Part shown: piece by piece, positions 7,858 to 15,742 of the stretch
Layout: the number at the start of each line of letters is the position of its first letter
Numbering within the stretch: position 1 is the stretch's first letter
Origin: CAUZIR01 sp965250195
GTDB lineage: Bacteria > Chloroflexota > Dehalococcoidia > Lucifugimonadales > UBA2962
Direction of reading: 5' to 3'
DNA length: 64,000 nt
Assembly (NCBI GenBank): GCA_965250195.1
Contig: OZ252295.1
Location: forward strand, 1,116,001 to 1,180,000
Notes under the pieces: generated by a model
Databases searched by the model: none
What the model was told of the DNA's origin: nothing
The model's input: the letters and a program-made list of their open reading frames with translations, nothing else
Translations under genes and position numbers: made by a program

Positions 7858-8613
7858 ATGACAGACGGCCCCTTCAAAGGCAAAGTAGCCCTCGTTACCG
7901 GCGCCAGCCGGGGCATCGGCCGCGCCATCGCGTTGGACCTCGCGGGCAGGGGCGCCGACATCGCCTTTAACTACATGCGAAGTCACGAGGCGGCGGCGGA
8001 GACCGAGGCGGCCGTGCGCGAGCTGGGCGTCGATTGCCTGCGCCTCAAGGCCCAGGTCGGCGACCCGGAAAAAATCACGGAGATGTTCGAGTCCGTCGCC
8101 GACCACTACGGCCGTTTGGACATACTCGTCAACAATGCTGCTTCCGGAGTGCAAAGAGCGGCAGTAGATTTGGAACCCAAGCACTGGGACTGGGCGATGG
8201 CCGTCAACGCCAGGGCGCCGTGGCTGTGCTCGGTAGCGGCGAGCAAGCTAATGCCGAACGGCGGCAGCATCGTGAACATCTCGTCCATGGGTTCTGTGCG
8301 AGTGCTTCCCCACTACTTCTCGGTCGGGACTTCGAAAGCGGCGCTAGAAGCGATTACGAGGTATTTAGCAGTCGAATTCGGCCCGCTCGGCATCCGGGTC
8401 AACGGCGTCTCCGGTGGCTACATTAAGACCGACGCCTTCGACTCCTTCTCCAACCGTGACGAGATGATGGCGGCGACCAACTCCACCGTTGCTGGCCGGG
8501 CCCTGAGTGCACAGGACATGGCAAATGCAGTCGCGTTCCTTTGCTCCGACGCAGCCGAGATGATCCGGGGCCAGGTGTTGGTCGTCGACGGTGGAGTCAC
8601 ACTAACGGCCTGA
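7858..8613 (+). CDS. fabL: Enoyl-ACP reductase III (FabL-type)
   Basis: A 251-residue SDR that matches FabL rather than FabG. The active-site Tyr and Lys are spaced Y-x6-K (YFSVGTSK) as in enoyl reductases, and the flanks NNAASGVQR, EPKHWDWAM and GTSKAALEAITRYLAVEFG closely follow Bacillus FabL. The C-terminal MIRGQVLVVDGG is also FabL-like. It would catalyse the last reduction of each elongation cycle, trans-2-enoyl-ACP to acyl-ACP, with NADPH. It begins 21 nt after fabG and completes a local set: dehydratase, plsX, fabG, fabL. A separate FabI homologue is encoded at 15743. Confidence 0.87.
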   Translation: MTDGPFKGKVALVTGASRGIGRAIALDLAGRGADIAFNYMRSHEAAAETEAAVRELGVDCLRLKAQVGDPEKITEMFESVADHYGRLDILVNNAASGVQRAAVDLEPKHWDWAMAVNARAPWLCSVAASKLMPNGGSIVNISSMGSVRVLPHYFSVGTSKAALEAITRYLAVEFGPLGIRVNGVSGGYIKTDAFDSFSNRDEMMAATNSTVAGRALSAQDMANAVAFLCSDAAEMIRGQVLVVDGGVTLTA

Positions 8614-8639
8614 GTCCGACCCAGCCCCAGTCGTTAGGC

Positions 8640-8659
8640 GGAGAAAAATCGGAGAAAAA
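8640..8659 (+). promoter_or_regulatory. Tandem GGAGAAAAAT ribosome-binding leader (VOC gene)
   Basis: The 10-mer GGAGAAAAAT occurs twice with an 11-nt period, and the second copy runs straight into the TTG start at 8660. The same doubled leader precedes the unrelated SDR gene at 14911. Each copy contains a GGAG Shine-Dalgarno core. Confidence 0.5.
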
Positions 8660-9088
8660 TTGATAACGGGAATCAACCACACCGGAATCGTAGTAGCCGA
8701 CCTGGAAGAGGCCATCGCCTTCTACACCGACGTGCTCGGCCTCGAGCTGGTCGAGCGGCGCGAGCGTGACAGTGGCCCGATATCCCAGGTCCTTAACTAC
8801 GAGAACACCCACATCAAGGTCGCCGACGTGGCCGCGCCCGACGGGAGAGTCATTGAGTTGATCCACTACCTCAACCCGCCGCCCGCGACTCGACCCACTG
8901 AAGAACGCAGCGTTCTGGGCGCCAGCCACACGGCGTTCAGCGTCGACGACATGGACGCTACCTTCTCGCGTCTGATGGCCGGGGGCGCCCGGCAGCTCAA
9001 CCCGCCGGTAGAGGTGGCGCCGGGGAAGCTGGTGTGCTACCTGCAGGATCCCTGGGGCAACTGGCTGGAGCTAATCCAGCAGGCGTAA
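8660..9088 (+). CDS. VOC (glyoxalase/dioxygenase fold) family protein
   Basis: A 142-residue vicinal-oxygen-chelate protein with two beta-alpha-beta-beta-beta modules. The first starts with INHTGIVVADLEEAIAFYTDVLGLELVERR (metal-ligand His). The second starts with ASHTAFSVDDMDATFSRLMAGGA and ends with LQDPWGNWLELIQ (ligand Glu). Members are metal-dependent lyases, isomerases, epimerases or ring-cleaving dioxygenases. The substrate is unknown. The start is TTG at 8660, positioned by the tandem GGAGAAAAAT leader; the fold begins within three residues of it. It is convergent with ygfZ. Confidence 0.85.
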   Translation: MITGINHTGIVVADLEEAIAFYTDVLGLELVERRERDSGPISQVLNYENTHIKVADVAAPDGRVIELIHYLNPPPATRPTEERSVLGASHTAFSVDDMDATFSRLMAGGARQLNPPVEVAPGKLVCYLQDPWGNWLELIQQA

Positions 9089-9097
9089 GCTGCGCTG

Positions 9098-10078
9098 CTA
9101 CTGGTCGGCGGGCTGCAGGGCCGCGACGATGCCCGAGATCCCTGGGGGCCCGACGGCGACCTCTGTTCCCTCGAACGCACGTTTTACGAAGGCCAGTCCG
9201 ACGTACCCACCGCTAGGGTGTTCCGCGACCGACGTGATCGAGCCCACCGACTTGCCCCCGCCGATTACCTCGTCGCCGACCGAAACCTCGCCCTCTGGCC
9301 ACCTGAGCACGGCGAGCCGCCGCTGCACCTTGCTGTAAGTGTTGAGGCGGGAGACGACCTCCTGGCCGACATAGCAGCCCTTGTTGAAGCTGATCGAGTC
9401 GATCAGCCCGGCTTCGAGGGGGTTGTGATCCTCGTTCAACTCGCTGGCGAACGCCGGGACGCCGCGCTCAATCCGAGCCACCTCCAGCACCGCGGGCCCG
9501 GCCGTCTCGGCGGCCCCCGCCAGCGCCGCGTTGAGGGCTGGGCCGTCGCTGGCAGAGGCGATGAAGTCGTATCCCGCCTCACGCACGAAGTCGGTCCTGA
9601 CGATAGTGACGGCAACGCCCGAGATCTCGGCCTCAATGACGCCGTACGGGGGCAGATCGGCCGCATCGTCGCCAGCCAGGCGTCGCACGGCGCCAGCGGC
9701 GTCCGGCCCGACAAGCTCCGCGCAGTACGTGGCATCGGTGACATCCTCGACCGTAACGTCCTCTTCGAAGGTGTAGAAGTCGATCCACTCCATTACCCGC
9801 GGGGCGGCGTCGCGGGAGCACAGCGCCAGCAGTCGGTCGTCGAGCATTGCGACCGTGAGCAGGTCTATGACCCGGCCCTTGTTGGTCGTGAGGACTGTAG
9901 ACACACCAGTTCCGGGGACGAGCCCCGTCAGGTCATTGGTGGACAGCCGGTCCAGCAGGTCCAGCGCGTCCTTGCCGCTCAGCTTGAGCCCGCCGACGCC
10001 CGGCCGCTCAACCACCGCGACGCCCTCAGTTAGGGCCTTGTACTGGTCGAGCGCGAGTGAAATGCGGGTTAGCGCCAT
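9098..10078 (-). CDS. ygfZ: YgfZ/GcvT-like folate-binding protein, Fe-S maturation
   Basis: A 326-residue GcvT-fold protein. The family signature KGCYVGQEVVSR near residue 240 is intact, including the conserved Cys, and the N-terminal LSGKDALDLLDRLSTNDL and GRVIDLL segments match the tetrahydrofolate-binding domain. YgfZ/IBA57 proteins help the maturation or repair of certain [4Fe-4S] enzymes. Support comes from context: the gene lies 9 nt downstream of an IscA-type carrier on the same strand. It lacks the aminomethyltransferase-specific features of true GcvT. Confidence 0.88.
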   Translation of the reverse strand: MALTRISLALDQYKALTEGVAVVERPGVGGLKLSGKDALDLLDRLSTNDLTGLVPGTGVSTVLTTNKGRVIDLLTVAMLDDRLLALCSRDAAPRVMEWIDFYTFEEDVTVEDVTDATYCAELVGPDAAGAVRRLAGDDAADLPPYGVIEAEISGVAVTIVRTDFVREAGYDFIASASDGPALNAALAGAAETAGPAVLEVARIERGVPAFASELNEDHNPLEAGLIDSISFNKGCYVGQEVVSRLNTYSKVQRRLAVLRWPEGEVSVGDEVIGGGKSVGSITSVAEHPSGGYVGLAFVKRAFEGTEVAVGPPGISGIVAALQPADQ

Positions 10079-10087
10079 GGCGCTGGC

Positions 10088-10444
10088 CTAGACGCTGAAC
10101 GAAGTTCCGCAGCCGCAGGTCGTCTTGGCGTTGGGGTTATTGAACACGAAGCCCTTGCCATTCAGGCCGCCGGAGTACTCCAGCACCGTGCCGGCGAGGA
10201 ACACATAAGACTTCTTCGGGACGTGCAGGCGGAGGCCGTGCTGCTCAATCGTCTTATCGTCCTCGCCCGCCGCTTCGAGGTCGAGCGTATAGGTCAGTCC
10301 AGAGCAGCCGCCGCCCTTGACCGCCACACGCAGATCCGAGTCCGGCTTGCCGCTCTGGGCCGCGAACTTTCGGATATGGTCGGCTGCCTCTTCGCTGATC
10401 GAAATGGTCAGCGGCTTGCGGGGCGGTCTGGAAGTTGTAGTCAC
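10088..10444 (-). CDS. A-type iron-sulfur carrier (IscA/ErpA family)
   Basis: A 118-residue HesB/IscA protein with the three conserved cysteines in GGGCSGLTYTL and TTCGCGTSFSV. These bind iron or an Fe-S cluster for transfer to apo-enzymes. The SYVFLAGTVLEYSGG and GKGFVFNNPNA segments are typical of A-type carriers. The start is GTG at 10444 with AGAGGCG upstream. It precedes ygfZ by 9 nt, so the two form an Fe-S assembly operon. I cannot separate IscA from ErpA on sequence alone. Confidence 0.9.
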   Translation of the reverse strand: MTTTSRPPRKPLTISISEEAADHIRKFAAQSGKPDSDLRVAVKGGGCSGLTYTLDLEAAGEDDKTIEQHGLRLHVPKKSYVFLAGTVLEYSGGLNGKGFVFNNPNAKTTCGCGTSFSV

Positions 10445-10650
10445 GTTTCGCCTCTGAGTTCGTGCGTTCGGACGTCAGTCACAAATGATTGTTGACCCGA
10501 TCAATCAATTTTATGGGTGTCGAGTAACGCGGTCAACGCGAATCCCCTTCCTGTGCCCCTGTATCATGGCCGAAATTCCATTCACCGCGGGCGCTAACGG
10601 GCGAAGATTGGGAGAGGGACGAGCCACTGGCAGTAAGAATCGGCATAGGC

Positions 10651-11559
10651 ATGAGCGGCTGGCCCTTCGGGAACGAGGGCCCTGATGCGCTATGGGAGTG
10701 GGTCGATACGGCGGAACAATCGGGCATCGATTCCGTCTGGCTGACCGACCGGGTCGTCTCTGATCGGCTGAACGTCGAGCCCGTGGTGGCGCTGTCGTTC
10801 ATCGCGGCCCGAACGTCGCGCATGCTCATCGGCACCAGCGTTCTGGCATTGCCCCTGCGTCAGCCCACCATCCTGGCGAAAGAGATAGCCACCCTCGACT
10901 TCCTCTCCGGCGGGCGTGTGCTCCCGGCCATCGGGTTGGGCACCGAAGACCAGCGCGAGTACGAGGCCGCCGGTGTTGAGCGCGCCGACCGGGCCGCGCG
11001 GACAGACGAGATGGTCGAGGTCATGCGGCTGCTGTGGTCGGGCGAGCCGGTGACCTACCGGGGCCGCTTCTATTCGCTGACAGATGTCGTCGTCCAGCCC
11101 AGACCGGTCAGGCCCGAGCTACCCCCCATATGGGTCGGCGGCCGGTCCCAGGCTGCGTTGAGACGAGTAGCCAGACTGGGCGACGGCTGGCTCGCCTCGC
11201 AGGTGACTCCCGAGGAGGTGGCGGCGGGGAAGGCTACGATCAACGAGTTGGCGCAAGAAAACGGGCGAGCCATAGACGACGACCACCACGGCGTCATCCT
11301 CACCGTCTGTTTTGCCGATAGCCGAGCCGAAGCGGAGCGCCTGGCCGAGCCGTACCTGATACCCGGTCGCGGGCGGACGGACGTGCGCCCGGAGCGACTG
11401 GACGGGCTCGGCAGTGTAGCCGACGTTACGGCGTTGCTGGACGAGTTCGTGGGGGCGGGCGCAACCAAGTTCGTGCTCAGGGCCGCGTGTCCGCCGGAAA
11501 TGATGGGCGAGCATTTACGGGTGCTGGTGGACGAGGTTCTGCCCCGTTATCACCGCTGA
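10651..11559 (+). CDS. LLM class flavin- or F420-dependent oxidoreductase
   Basis: A luciferase-like TIM-barrel protein of 302 residues. It shows SVWLTDRVV, the LIGTSVLALPLRQPTILAKEIATLDFLSGGRVLPAIGLG stretch typical of the family, and PPIWVGGRSQAALRRVARLGDGW. The cofactor could be FMN or F420; the family cannot be split reliably here. The start is uncertain. From the ATG at 10651 the first beta strand is cut short. In-frame upstream codons encode LAVRIGIG, starting at a CTG (10627) that has GGAGAGG at 10611-10617, so the real start may be that CTG. It is convergent with the MarR gene. Confidence 0.83.
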   Translation: MSGWPFGNEGPDALWEWVDTAEQSGIDSVWLTDRVVSDRLNVEPVVALSFIAARTSRMLIGTSVLALPLRQPTILAKEIATLDFLSGGRVLPAIGLGTEDQREYEAAGVERADRAARTDEMVEVMRLLWSGEPVTYRGRFYSLTDVVVQPRPVRPELPPIWVGGRSQAALRRVARLGDGWLASQVTPEEVAAGKATINELAQENGRAIDDDHHGVILTVCFADSRAEAERLAEPYLIPGRGRTDVRPERLDGLGSVADVTALLDEFVGAGATKFVLRAACPPEMMGEHLRVLVDEVLPRYHR

Positions 11560-11585
11560 CCGGGGAAAGTCTTCTAGAGCCCTTC

Positions 11586-12095
11586 TCAGGGTATTGGGGC
11601 CCCTATGGCTAGCTTGCCCAGCAGTTTTTCCAGCTGCGCAGACTCGCTGGCCGTCAGCCCGGCGAGGACCTCCCCCGTCACCTTGGCCTGCAGCTCCAGC
11701 ACACGGTCGGACATCTCGACGCCCGGCTCCGTCAGCTCGACGAGCAGGCTTCTGCGGTCCTGTGGGGACGGGATCCTGCGGACCAGCGCCCTGCCCTGGA
11801 CTGCGTCCAGCAGCCGGGTCATTCCCCCGGTAGTGCACTGGATGGCCCGGGACAGGAGCGTCGGCGTCATGCGGAAAGGTGGCCCGGCCGACCGCAGAAT
11901 CGACAGAGTCGCCGCCTCGTTCGTTCCCAGGCCAAGGGGTTGCAGGGCTGCGGTCATGCGAGCGTGCACGGCATCGTGTATTCCGAAGGCCTGAACAATC
12001 GTGGCCATGGGGGAGAAGTCCAGGTCGGGCCGCTCCCTGCTCATGCCGTCGATGATCGGGTTGCCGATCTCTGTGACCCCTGTGTCAGTAGCCAT
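11586..12095 (-). CDS. MarR family transcriptional regulator
   Basis: A 169-residue MarR protein: N-terminal dimerisation helices, then LGTNEAATLSILRSAGPPFRMTPTLLSRAIQCTTGGMTRLLDAVQGRALVRRIPSPQDRRSLLVELTEPG, the winged helix-turn-helix with the DRR wing. It is divergent from an EmrB/QacA-type efflux transporter, the classic arrangement for a substrate-responsive repressor. A 24-bp palindrome lies between them over the -35 regions. Its own promoter TTGTTA-N18-TAGTAT is followed by 6 nt and the ATG, so the mRNA is predicted to be leaderless and autoregulated. Confidence 0.88.
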   Translation of the reverse strand: MATDTGVTEIGNPIIDGMSRERPDLDFSPMATIVQAFGIHDAVHARMTAALQPLGLGTNEAATLSILRSAGPPFRMTPTLLSRAIQCTTGGMTRLLDAVQGRALVRRIPSPQDRRSLLVELTEPGVEMSDRVLELQAKVTGEVLAGLTASESAQLEKLLGKLAIGAPIP

Positions 12096-12101
12096 GAGGG
12101 G

Positions 12102-12131
12102 ATACTATCAGATGAACTAGATTAATAACAA
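12102..12131 (-). promoter_or_regulatory. MarR promoter, leaderless
   Basis: On the minus strand TTGTTA (12131-12126) is spaced 18 nt from TAGTAT (12107-12102), which lies 6 nt before the ATG at 12095. The -35 box abuts the operator palindrome. Confidence 0.5.
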
Positions 12132-12153
12132 GTAGCTTGACAGTAAGATACTT
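12130..12153. promoter_or_regulatory. Candidate MarR operator palindrome
   Basis: AAGTAGCTT and AAGATACTT flank a 6-nt spacer. The half-sites are inverted and match at 8 of 9 positions. The palindrome covers the -35 box of the transporter promoter and touches that of marR, so a bound dimer could block both. Confidence 0.6.
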
Positions 12154-12166
12154 CATTGTTTAGTGT
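12137..12166 (+). promoter_or_regulatory. Promoter of the MFS efflux gene
   Basis: A consensus -35 TTGACA (12137-12142) is followed after 18 nt by TAGTGT (12161-12166). Transcription would begin near 12173. This excludes the GTG at 12163 as a start codon. The -35 box lies inside the operator palindrome. Confidence 0.55.
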
Positions 12167-12225
12167 TGTTCGGGTCGGAACGCCTCATGGCTGGTCCGAT
12201 TAACACAACGGACGAGGTAGGCAAG

Positions 12226-13854
12226 ATGAGTTTGGCAGACACGATAAAGGGTACCGACATAGCCGCCAAGGCCCCCAGAAAGGGCCTGATACTGGCGTTC
12301 ATGTCGCTTTCAACCTTTCTAATATTCCTGGACGGGACGGTAGTCAACACCGCCCTGCCCGCCATCGCGCGGGACTTCTCGGCGCAGAACTCCACTCTGC
12401 AGTGGGTGGTGAACATGTACTCCCTAATCCTGGCGGGCTTCCTGCTGGTGGCGGCAACCACAGGCGACCGTTTCGGCCGTCGCAAGGCGCTGTTCGCCGG
12501 CATGGTGGTGTTCGGAGTGGGCGCGGTCGGGGCGGCACTGGCCGAGAGCTCGAATATGCTCATAGCCATGCGAGGCGTGCAGGGTCTCGGCGCCGCGTTC
12601 GCACTACCGGCGACACTCTCGATAATCACGGACGTGTTCCCCAGGGGCGAGCGGACCAAGGCCATCGCCATCTGGACGGCCGTCGGTTCCATGGGCATCG
12701 CAATAGGCCCGGCCCTTGGTGGCTACCTGGTCGACTCCATCTCTTGGAGCGCCGTGTTCTGGCTCAACGTACCGGTGGTCGCGCTGTCCATCATCGGCCT
12801 GTCGATAGTGCCGGAGTCTCGGGACAGCACCCACCGGCCTCTCGACGTACCCGGCGCGGTGCTGGCCACGGGCGGCATGTTGGCGCTCGTTTACGGCATC
12901 ATCCAGGGCGGGGAACTCGGCTGGGCCTCGGGCCAGATCATTGCGGCCTTCATCGGCGGTGTGGCGCTACTCGCGGCTTTCGCCATCGTCGAGATGAAAA
13001 GCTCGCACCCGATGCTGCCGTTCCACTACTTCAAGCGGATGGACTTCACCGGCTCGTTCTTGGTGCTATTGCTCATGTTCCTGGGCATGGTCGGAGTCTT
13101 CTTCTTCCTCACCCAGTACTTCCAGCTGGTGCAGGGCAGGAGCGCGCTGGTCGCCGGTCTGGCCATTACGCCGGCGGCGGGCATGATGATGGTTGGAGCA
13201 GGTATCTCCCAGGTGACCGTGCCCAGGTTCGGTCCCAAGATCGTCATCGTCGTGGCGACACTGATCGTCATGGGCGGCATGGGCCTGTTCAGCCAGGTCG
13301 AGGTGGACACCGCCTTCTGGGTGCCGACCCTGGGCATCGTATTCTTTGGCCTCGGGGCCGGGATCGCCATGCCCACCGTAACGGACGCGATCATGGCCTC
13401 GGTGCCCGTCGACGACGCGGGCGTCGGGTCGGCCATGAACGACCTGTCGCGCGAGCTGGGGTTCACCCTCGGCGTGGCGATACTCGGGTCCATCGTCACC
13501 GGCATCTATCGGTCGGACGTGATCGACGCCCTGCGTGGACTGGTGCCGGATAGCACGGCCGAGACCATAAGCGACAGCGTCGGCGTCGTGGGCTCGATAA
13601 CGGCGGAGCTACCGTCAGACGTGGCCATCGCCGTGACAGACGCCGCGAACAGGTCGTTCGTCGGTGCTCTGAACGTCGGCTTCCTCGGTGCGGCGGCGTT
13701 CGTGGCCATGGCCCTGGTCGTCGCCGTGTTCCTCATCCCCAGGCACATGCACTCGACGCAGGCTGGCCTGTCCGACGAGCCCGAGCCTGAGCCAGAGTCC
13801 GAGACGGCGCAGGCGCCGCAAGAGGGCCTGGTGGGAGAGCCCGCCCAATCCTAA
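12226..13854 (+). CDS. DHA2 family MFS multidrug efflux transporter (EmrB/QacA-like)
   Basis: A membrane protein of about 542 residues with 14 predicted transmembrane segments. It has the DHA2 markers: FLDGTVVNTALPAIARDF in helix 1, the GDRFGRRKAL loop between helices 2 and 3 (MFS motif A), and RGVQGLGAAFALPATLSIITDVFP (motif C region). It most likely exports a hydrophobic drug or metabolite using the proton gradient. The acidic tail (EPEPEPESE) is cytoplasmic. I chose the ATG at 12226 because GAGGT lies 7 nt upstream; the ATG at 12187 is the alternative. Control by the divergent MarR protein is strongly suggested by the shared operator. Confidence 0.88.
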   Translation: MSLADTIKGTDIAAKAPRKGLILAFMSLSTFLIFLDGTVVNTALPAIARDFSAQNSTLQWVVNMYSLILAGFLLVAATTGDRFGRRKALFAGMVVFGVGAVGAALAESSNMLIAMRGVQGLGAAFALPATLSIITDVFPRGERTKAIAIWTAVGSMGIAIGPALGGYLVDSISWSAVFWLNVPVVALSIIGLSIVPESRDSTHRPLDVPGAVLATGGMLALVYGIIQGGELGWASGQIIAAFIGGVALLAAFAIVEMKSSHPMLPFHYFKRMDFTGSFLVLLLMFLGMVGVFFFLTQYFQLVQGRSALVAGLAITPAAGMMMVGAGISQVTVPRFGPKIVIVVATLIVMGGMGLFSQVEVDTAFWVPTLGIVFFGLGAGIAMPTVTDAIMASVPVDDAGVGSAMNDLSRELGFTLGVAILGSIVTGIYRSDVIDALRGLVPDSTAETISDSVGVVGSITAELPSDVAIAVTDAANRSFVGALNVGFLGAAAFVAMALVVAVFLIPRHMHSTQAGLSDEPEPEPESETAQAPQEGLVGEPAQS

Positions 13855-13881
13855 CCTGCTCCCAGTAGCTCTAGGTACACT

Positions 13882-13912
13882 AGAGGGAGCACGGCCCGGC
13901 CGTGCTCCCTCT
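13882..13912. terminator. Bidirectional terminator-like hairpin
   Basis: A perfect 15-bp inverted repeat with a 1-nt centre (AGAGGGAGCACGGCC and its complement) lies between the convergent MFS and SDR genes. It is followed by TTGT on the plus strand. The T-run is short, so efficiency is uncertain, but position and stem stability fit termination. Confidence 0.7.
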
Positions 13913-13915
13913 TTG

Positions 13916-14797
13916 TCAGTTCTTGTTAGGGCGTCCCACCGGCCTGCCCTTGTCGCCCGGCAGCCAGCTCTCCCAGACCTCGTAGAGTTCGTTTGACGGT
14001 GTACGAGCGCCAACCGTAGCCGAAAAGCCCCCATCGACCGCTATGGTCTGCCCGGTCATATAGCTACCGGCGTCCGACGCCAGCAGCAGCAGCGCGCCGA
14101 TAAGCTCCTCCGGGTCGCCGAAGCGCCCCACCGGAATCTGTTCCCATACATGCTCCGTGACTGGAGGGTTGGTGCGCACGAACTCCGACATCTCACTGGG
14201 GAAATAGCCTGGGGCGATGCAGTTCACCCGCACGCCCCGGTCGCCCCAATTCGCTGCTAAGTTCTGCGTGAGGTTTATCACTGCCGCCTTGGTCGCGGAG
14301 TAGCCCGGCGACATCATCCCCTTCGAGCCGCCCAGCCCACCGATGGACGAGATATTGATGATCGAACCCCTGGCGCCGTCTTCGATCATGTGCGTGCCGA
14401 CGATCCGGGTGCAGTGCCACACTCCGAGCAGGTTCACCCTCACCGTTTGCGCAAAATCCTCGTCGGCGATGCGCTCTGCGAACGGGCTGCCCTCCGCCTC
14501 GATGCCCGCATTGTTGACCAGCACGTCGATGCGCCCGAAGCGCTCAAATGCGGCCTGGGCGAGCGCCTCAACCTGGTCCGGCTCAGCCACGTCGCAGGTG
14601 ACGGCGAGCACCCGCTCGCCCGACGGGTCCAGGTCGCGCGCCACGGCCTGCAAGCGGTCTTGCCGCCGAGCGCAAATGACGACCGACGCGCCGTTCGCCA
14701 GCAGGGCGCGAGCAAACGTCACCCCCAGCCCCGACGAAGCCCCCGTCACGAGCGCCGTCTTGCCCGACAGGTCAAACAGTTCATTGCGGTCCAGCAT
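13916..14797 (-). CDS. Short-chain dehydrogenase/reductase (SDR)
   Basis: A 293-residue classical SDR: VTGASSGLGVTFARAL cofactor motif, CDVAEPDQV, VLVNNAGIE, INISSIGG with the catalytic Ser, and YSATKAA with Tyr and Lys. APGYFPSEMSEF and MTGQTIAVDGG follow. The C-terminal 25 residues (NELYEVWESWLPGDKGRPVGRPNKN) extend beyond the usual end and are basic. The substrate is unknown; the sequence resembles gluconate-5-dehydrogenase or FabG-like reductases. The ATG at 14797 has GGAGGGAAC in front. Confidence 0.85.
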   Translation of the reverse strand: MLDRNELFDLSGKTALVTGASSGLGVTFARALLANGASVVICARRQDRLQAVARDLDPSGERVLAVTCDVAEPDQVEALAQAAFERFGRIDVLVNNAGIEAEGSPFAERIADEDFAQTVRVNLLGVWHCTRIVGTHMIEDGARGSIINISSIGGLGGSKGMMSPGYSATKAAVINLTQNLAANWGDRGVRVNCIAPGYFPSEMSEFVRTNPPVTEHVWEQIPVGRFGDPEELIGALLLLASDAGSYMTGQTIAVDGGFSATVGARTPSNELYEVWESWLPGDKGRPVGRPNKN

Positions 14798-14889
14798 GTT
14801 CCCTCCGTGGCCAGATGGGGTCAGAGCGCCGATGATAGGTGATCGGATGGACGGGCGTCAGGCGTTACAATTCCTCGACTCACCAGTTC

Positions 14890-14910
14890 GGAGAAAAATT
14901 GGAGAAAAAC
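14890..14910 (+). promoter_or_regulatory. Tandem GGAGAAAAAT ribosome-binding leader (SDR gene)
   Basis: GGAGAAAAAT and GGAGAAAAAC occur with an 11-nt period and abut the ATG at 14911. The sequence is almost the same as the leader of the VOC gene at 8660. Confidence 0.5.
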
Positions 14911-15732
14911 ATGATCGCAGACCTGACCGGAAAGACCGCCCTGGTAACGGGAGCGGCCAGCGGCCTTGGCCGAGGGATTAGCCATGTACTGGCGACCCAG
15001 GGAGCCGCCGTGGCGATCGCCGATCTCGACGAGGACGGCGCGGCAAAGGTAGCGGGGGAGATCGAGGCTTCGGGCGGCACTTCTACGGCCGTGCAGATGG
15101 ACGTGACCGACACAGGCTCGGTGCGCGCGGCCGTCGCCTCGGCACTGGAGGCATTGGAAAAAATCGACATCCTCGTCAACAACGCCGGTGTCATCGGCGC
15201 TCCCGGCTGGCACGAGCGGCTCGACGTCACGGACGAGGACTGGTCCTTCACCTACGACGTCAACGTGCGCGGGACGGTAAACGTGACCGGGGCGCTGGAG
15301 GCCCACATGTCCGAACGAGGCAGCGGGTCAATCGTAAACATCGCCTCCATCGCCGGGAAGACCGGCAACCCCGACCGTTCCAGCTACAACGCGACCAAGG
15401 CAGCGGTGCTCAGCTACACTCAGTCCATGGCCCTTCGATTGGCCCCGGCCAACGTAACGGTGAACGCTATCTGTCCCGGTATGATCTGGACGCCCATGTG
15501 GGACAAGATCTCCGCCCGCCAGTTCGCCTACGGCAGCGAGGTCTACACCGATCTTGGTGATGCGCAGGACAATCGGGCGCTGTTCGACCGCCTCATCAAA
15601 GTCTCCACGCCCCTCGGCCGTCCGCAGCTCGCCGAGGACATCGGCTACGCTGTCGCCTTCCTCGTCTCCGACCAGGCCAGTAACATCACCGGCCAGTCCC
15701 TGAACGTGGACGGCGGTCGGGTCATGAGCTAG
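14911..15732 (+). CDS. Short-chain dehydrogenase/reductase (SDR)
   Basis: A 273-residue SDR with VTGAASGLGRGI, ILVNNAGVIG, VNIASIAGKTG and SYNATKAAV (YxxxK). The C-terminal ICPGMIWTPMWDK loop and DNRALFDRLIKVSTPLGRP resemble 3-hydroxyacyl-CoA or polyol dehydrogenases of the SDR family. The NAD(P) preference and substrate are not evident, although the Asp after beta-2 (IADLDEDG) points to NAD. The start at ATG 14911 is set by the tandem GGAGAAAAAY leader. fabI follows 10 nt downstream, so the two are probably co-transcribed. Confidence 0.86.
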   Translation: MIADLTGKTALVTGAASGLGRGISHVLATQGAAVAIADLDEDGAAKVAGEIEASGGTSTAVQMDVTDTGSVRAAVASALEALEKIDILVNNAGVIGAPGWHERLDVTDEDWSFTYDVNVRGTVNVTGALEAHMSERGSGSIVNIASIAGKTGNPDRSSYNATKAAVLSYTQSMALRLAPANVTVNAICPGMIWTPMWDKISARQFAYGSEVYTDLGDAQDNRALFDRLIKVSTPLGRPQLAEDIGYAVAFLVSDQASNITGQSLNVDGGRVMS

Positions 15733-15742
15733 TCTGCCGATC

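Noticed and set aside
12163..12186. GTG at 12163 as start of the MFS efflux protein
   Set aside because: It lies within the predicted -10 box and before the transcription start; ATGs at 12187 or 12226 fit better.
12402..13553. A long second frame inside the MFS efflux gene
   Set aside because: Composition is Arg/Gly/His rich with no fold, and the overlapping membrane protein is complete and typical.
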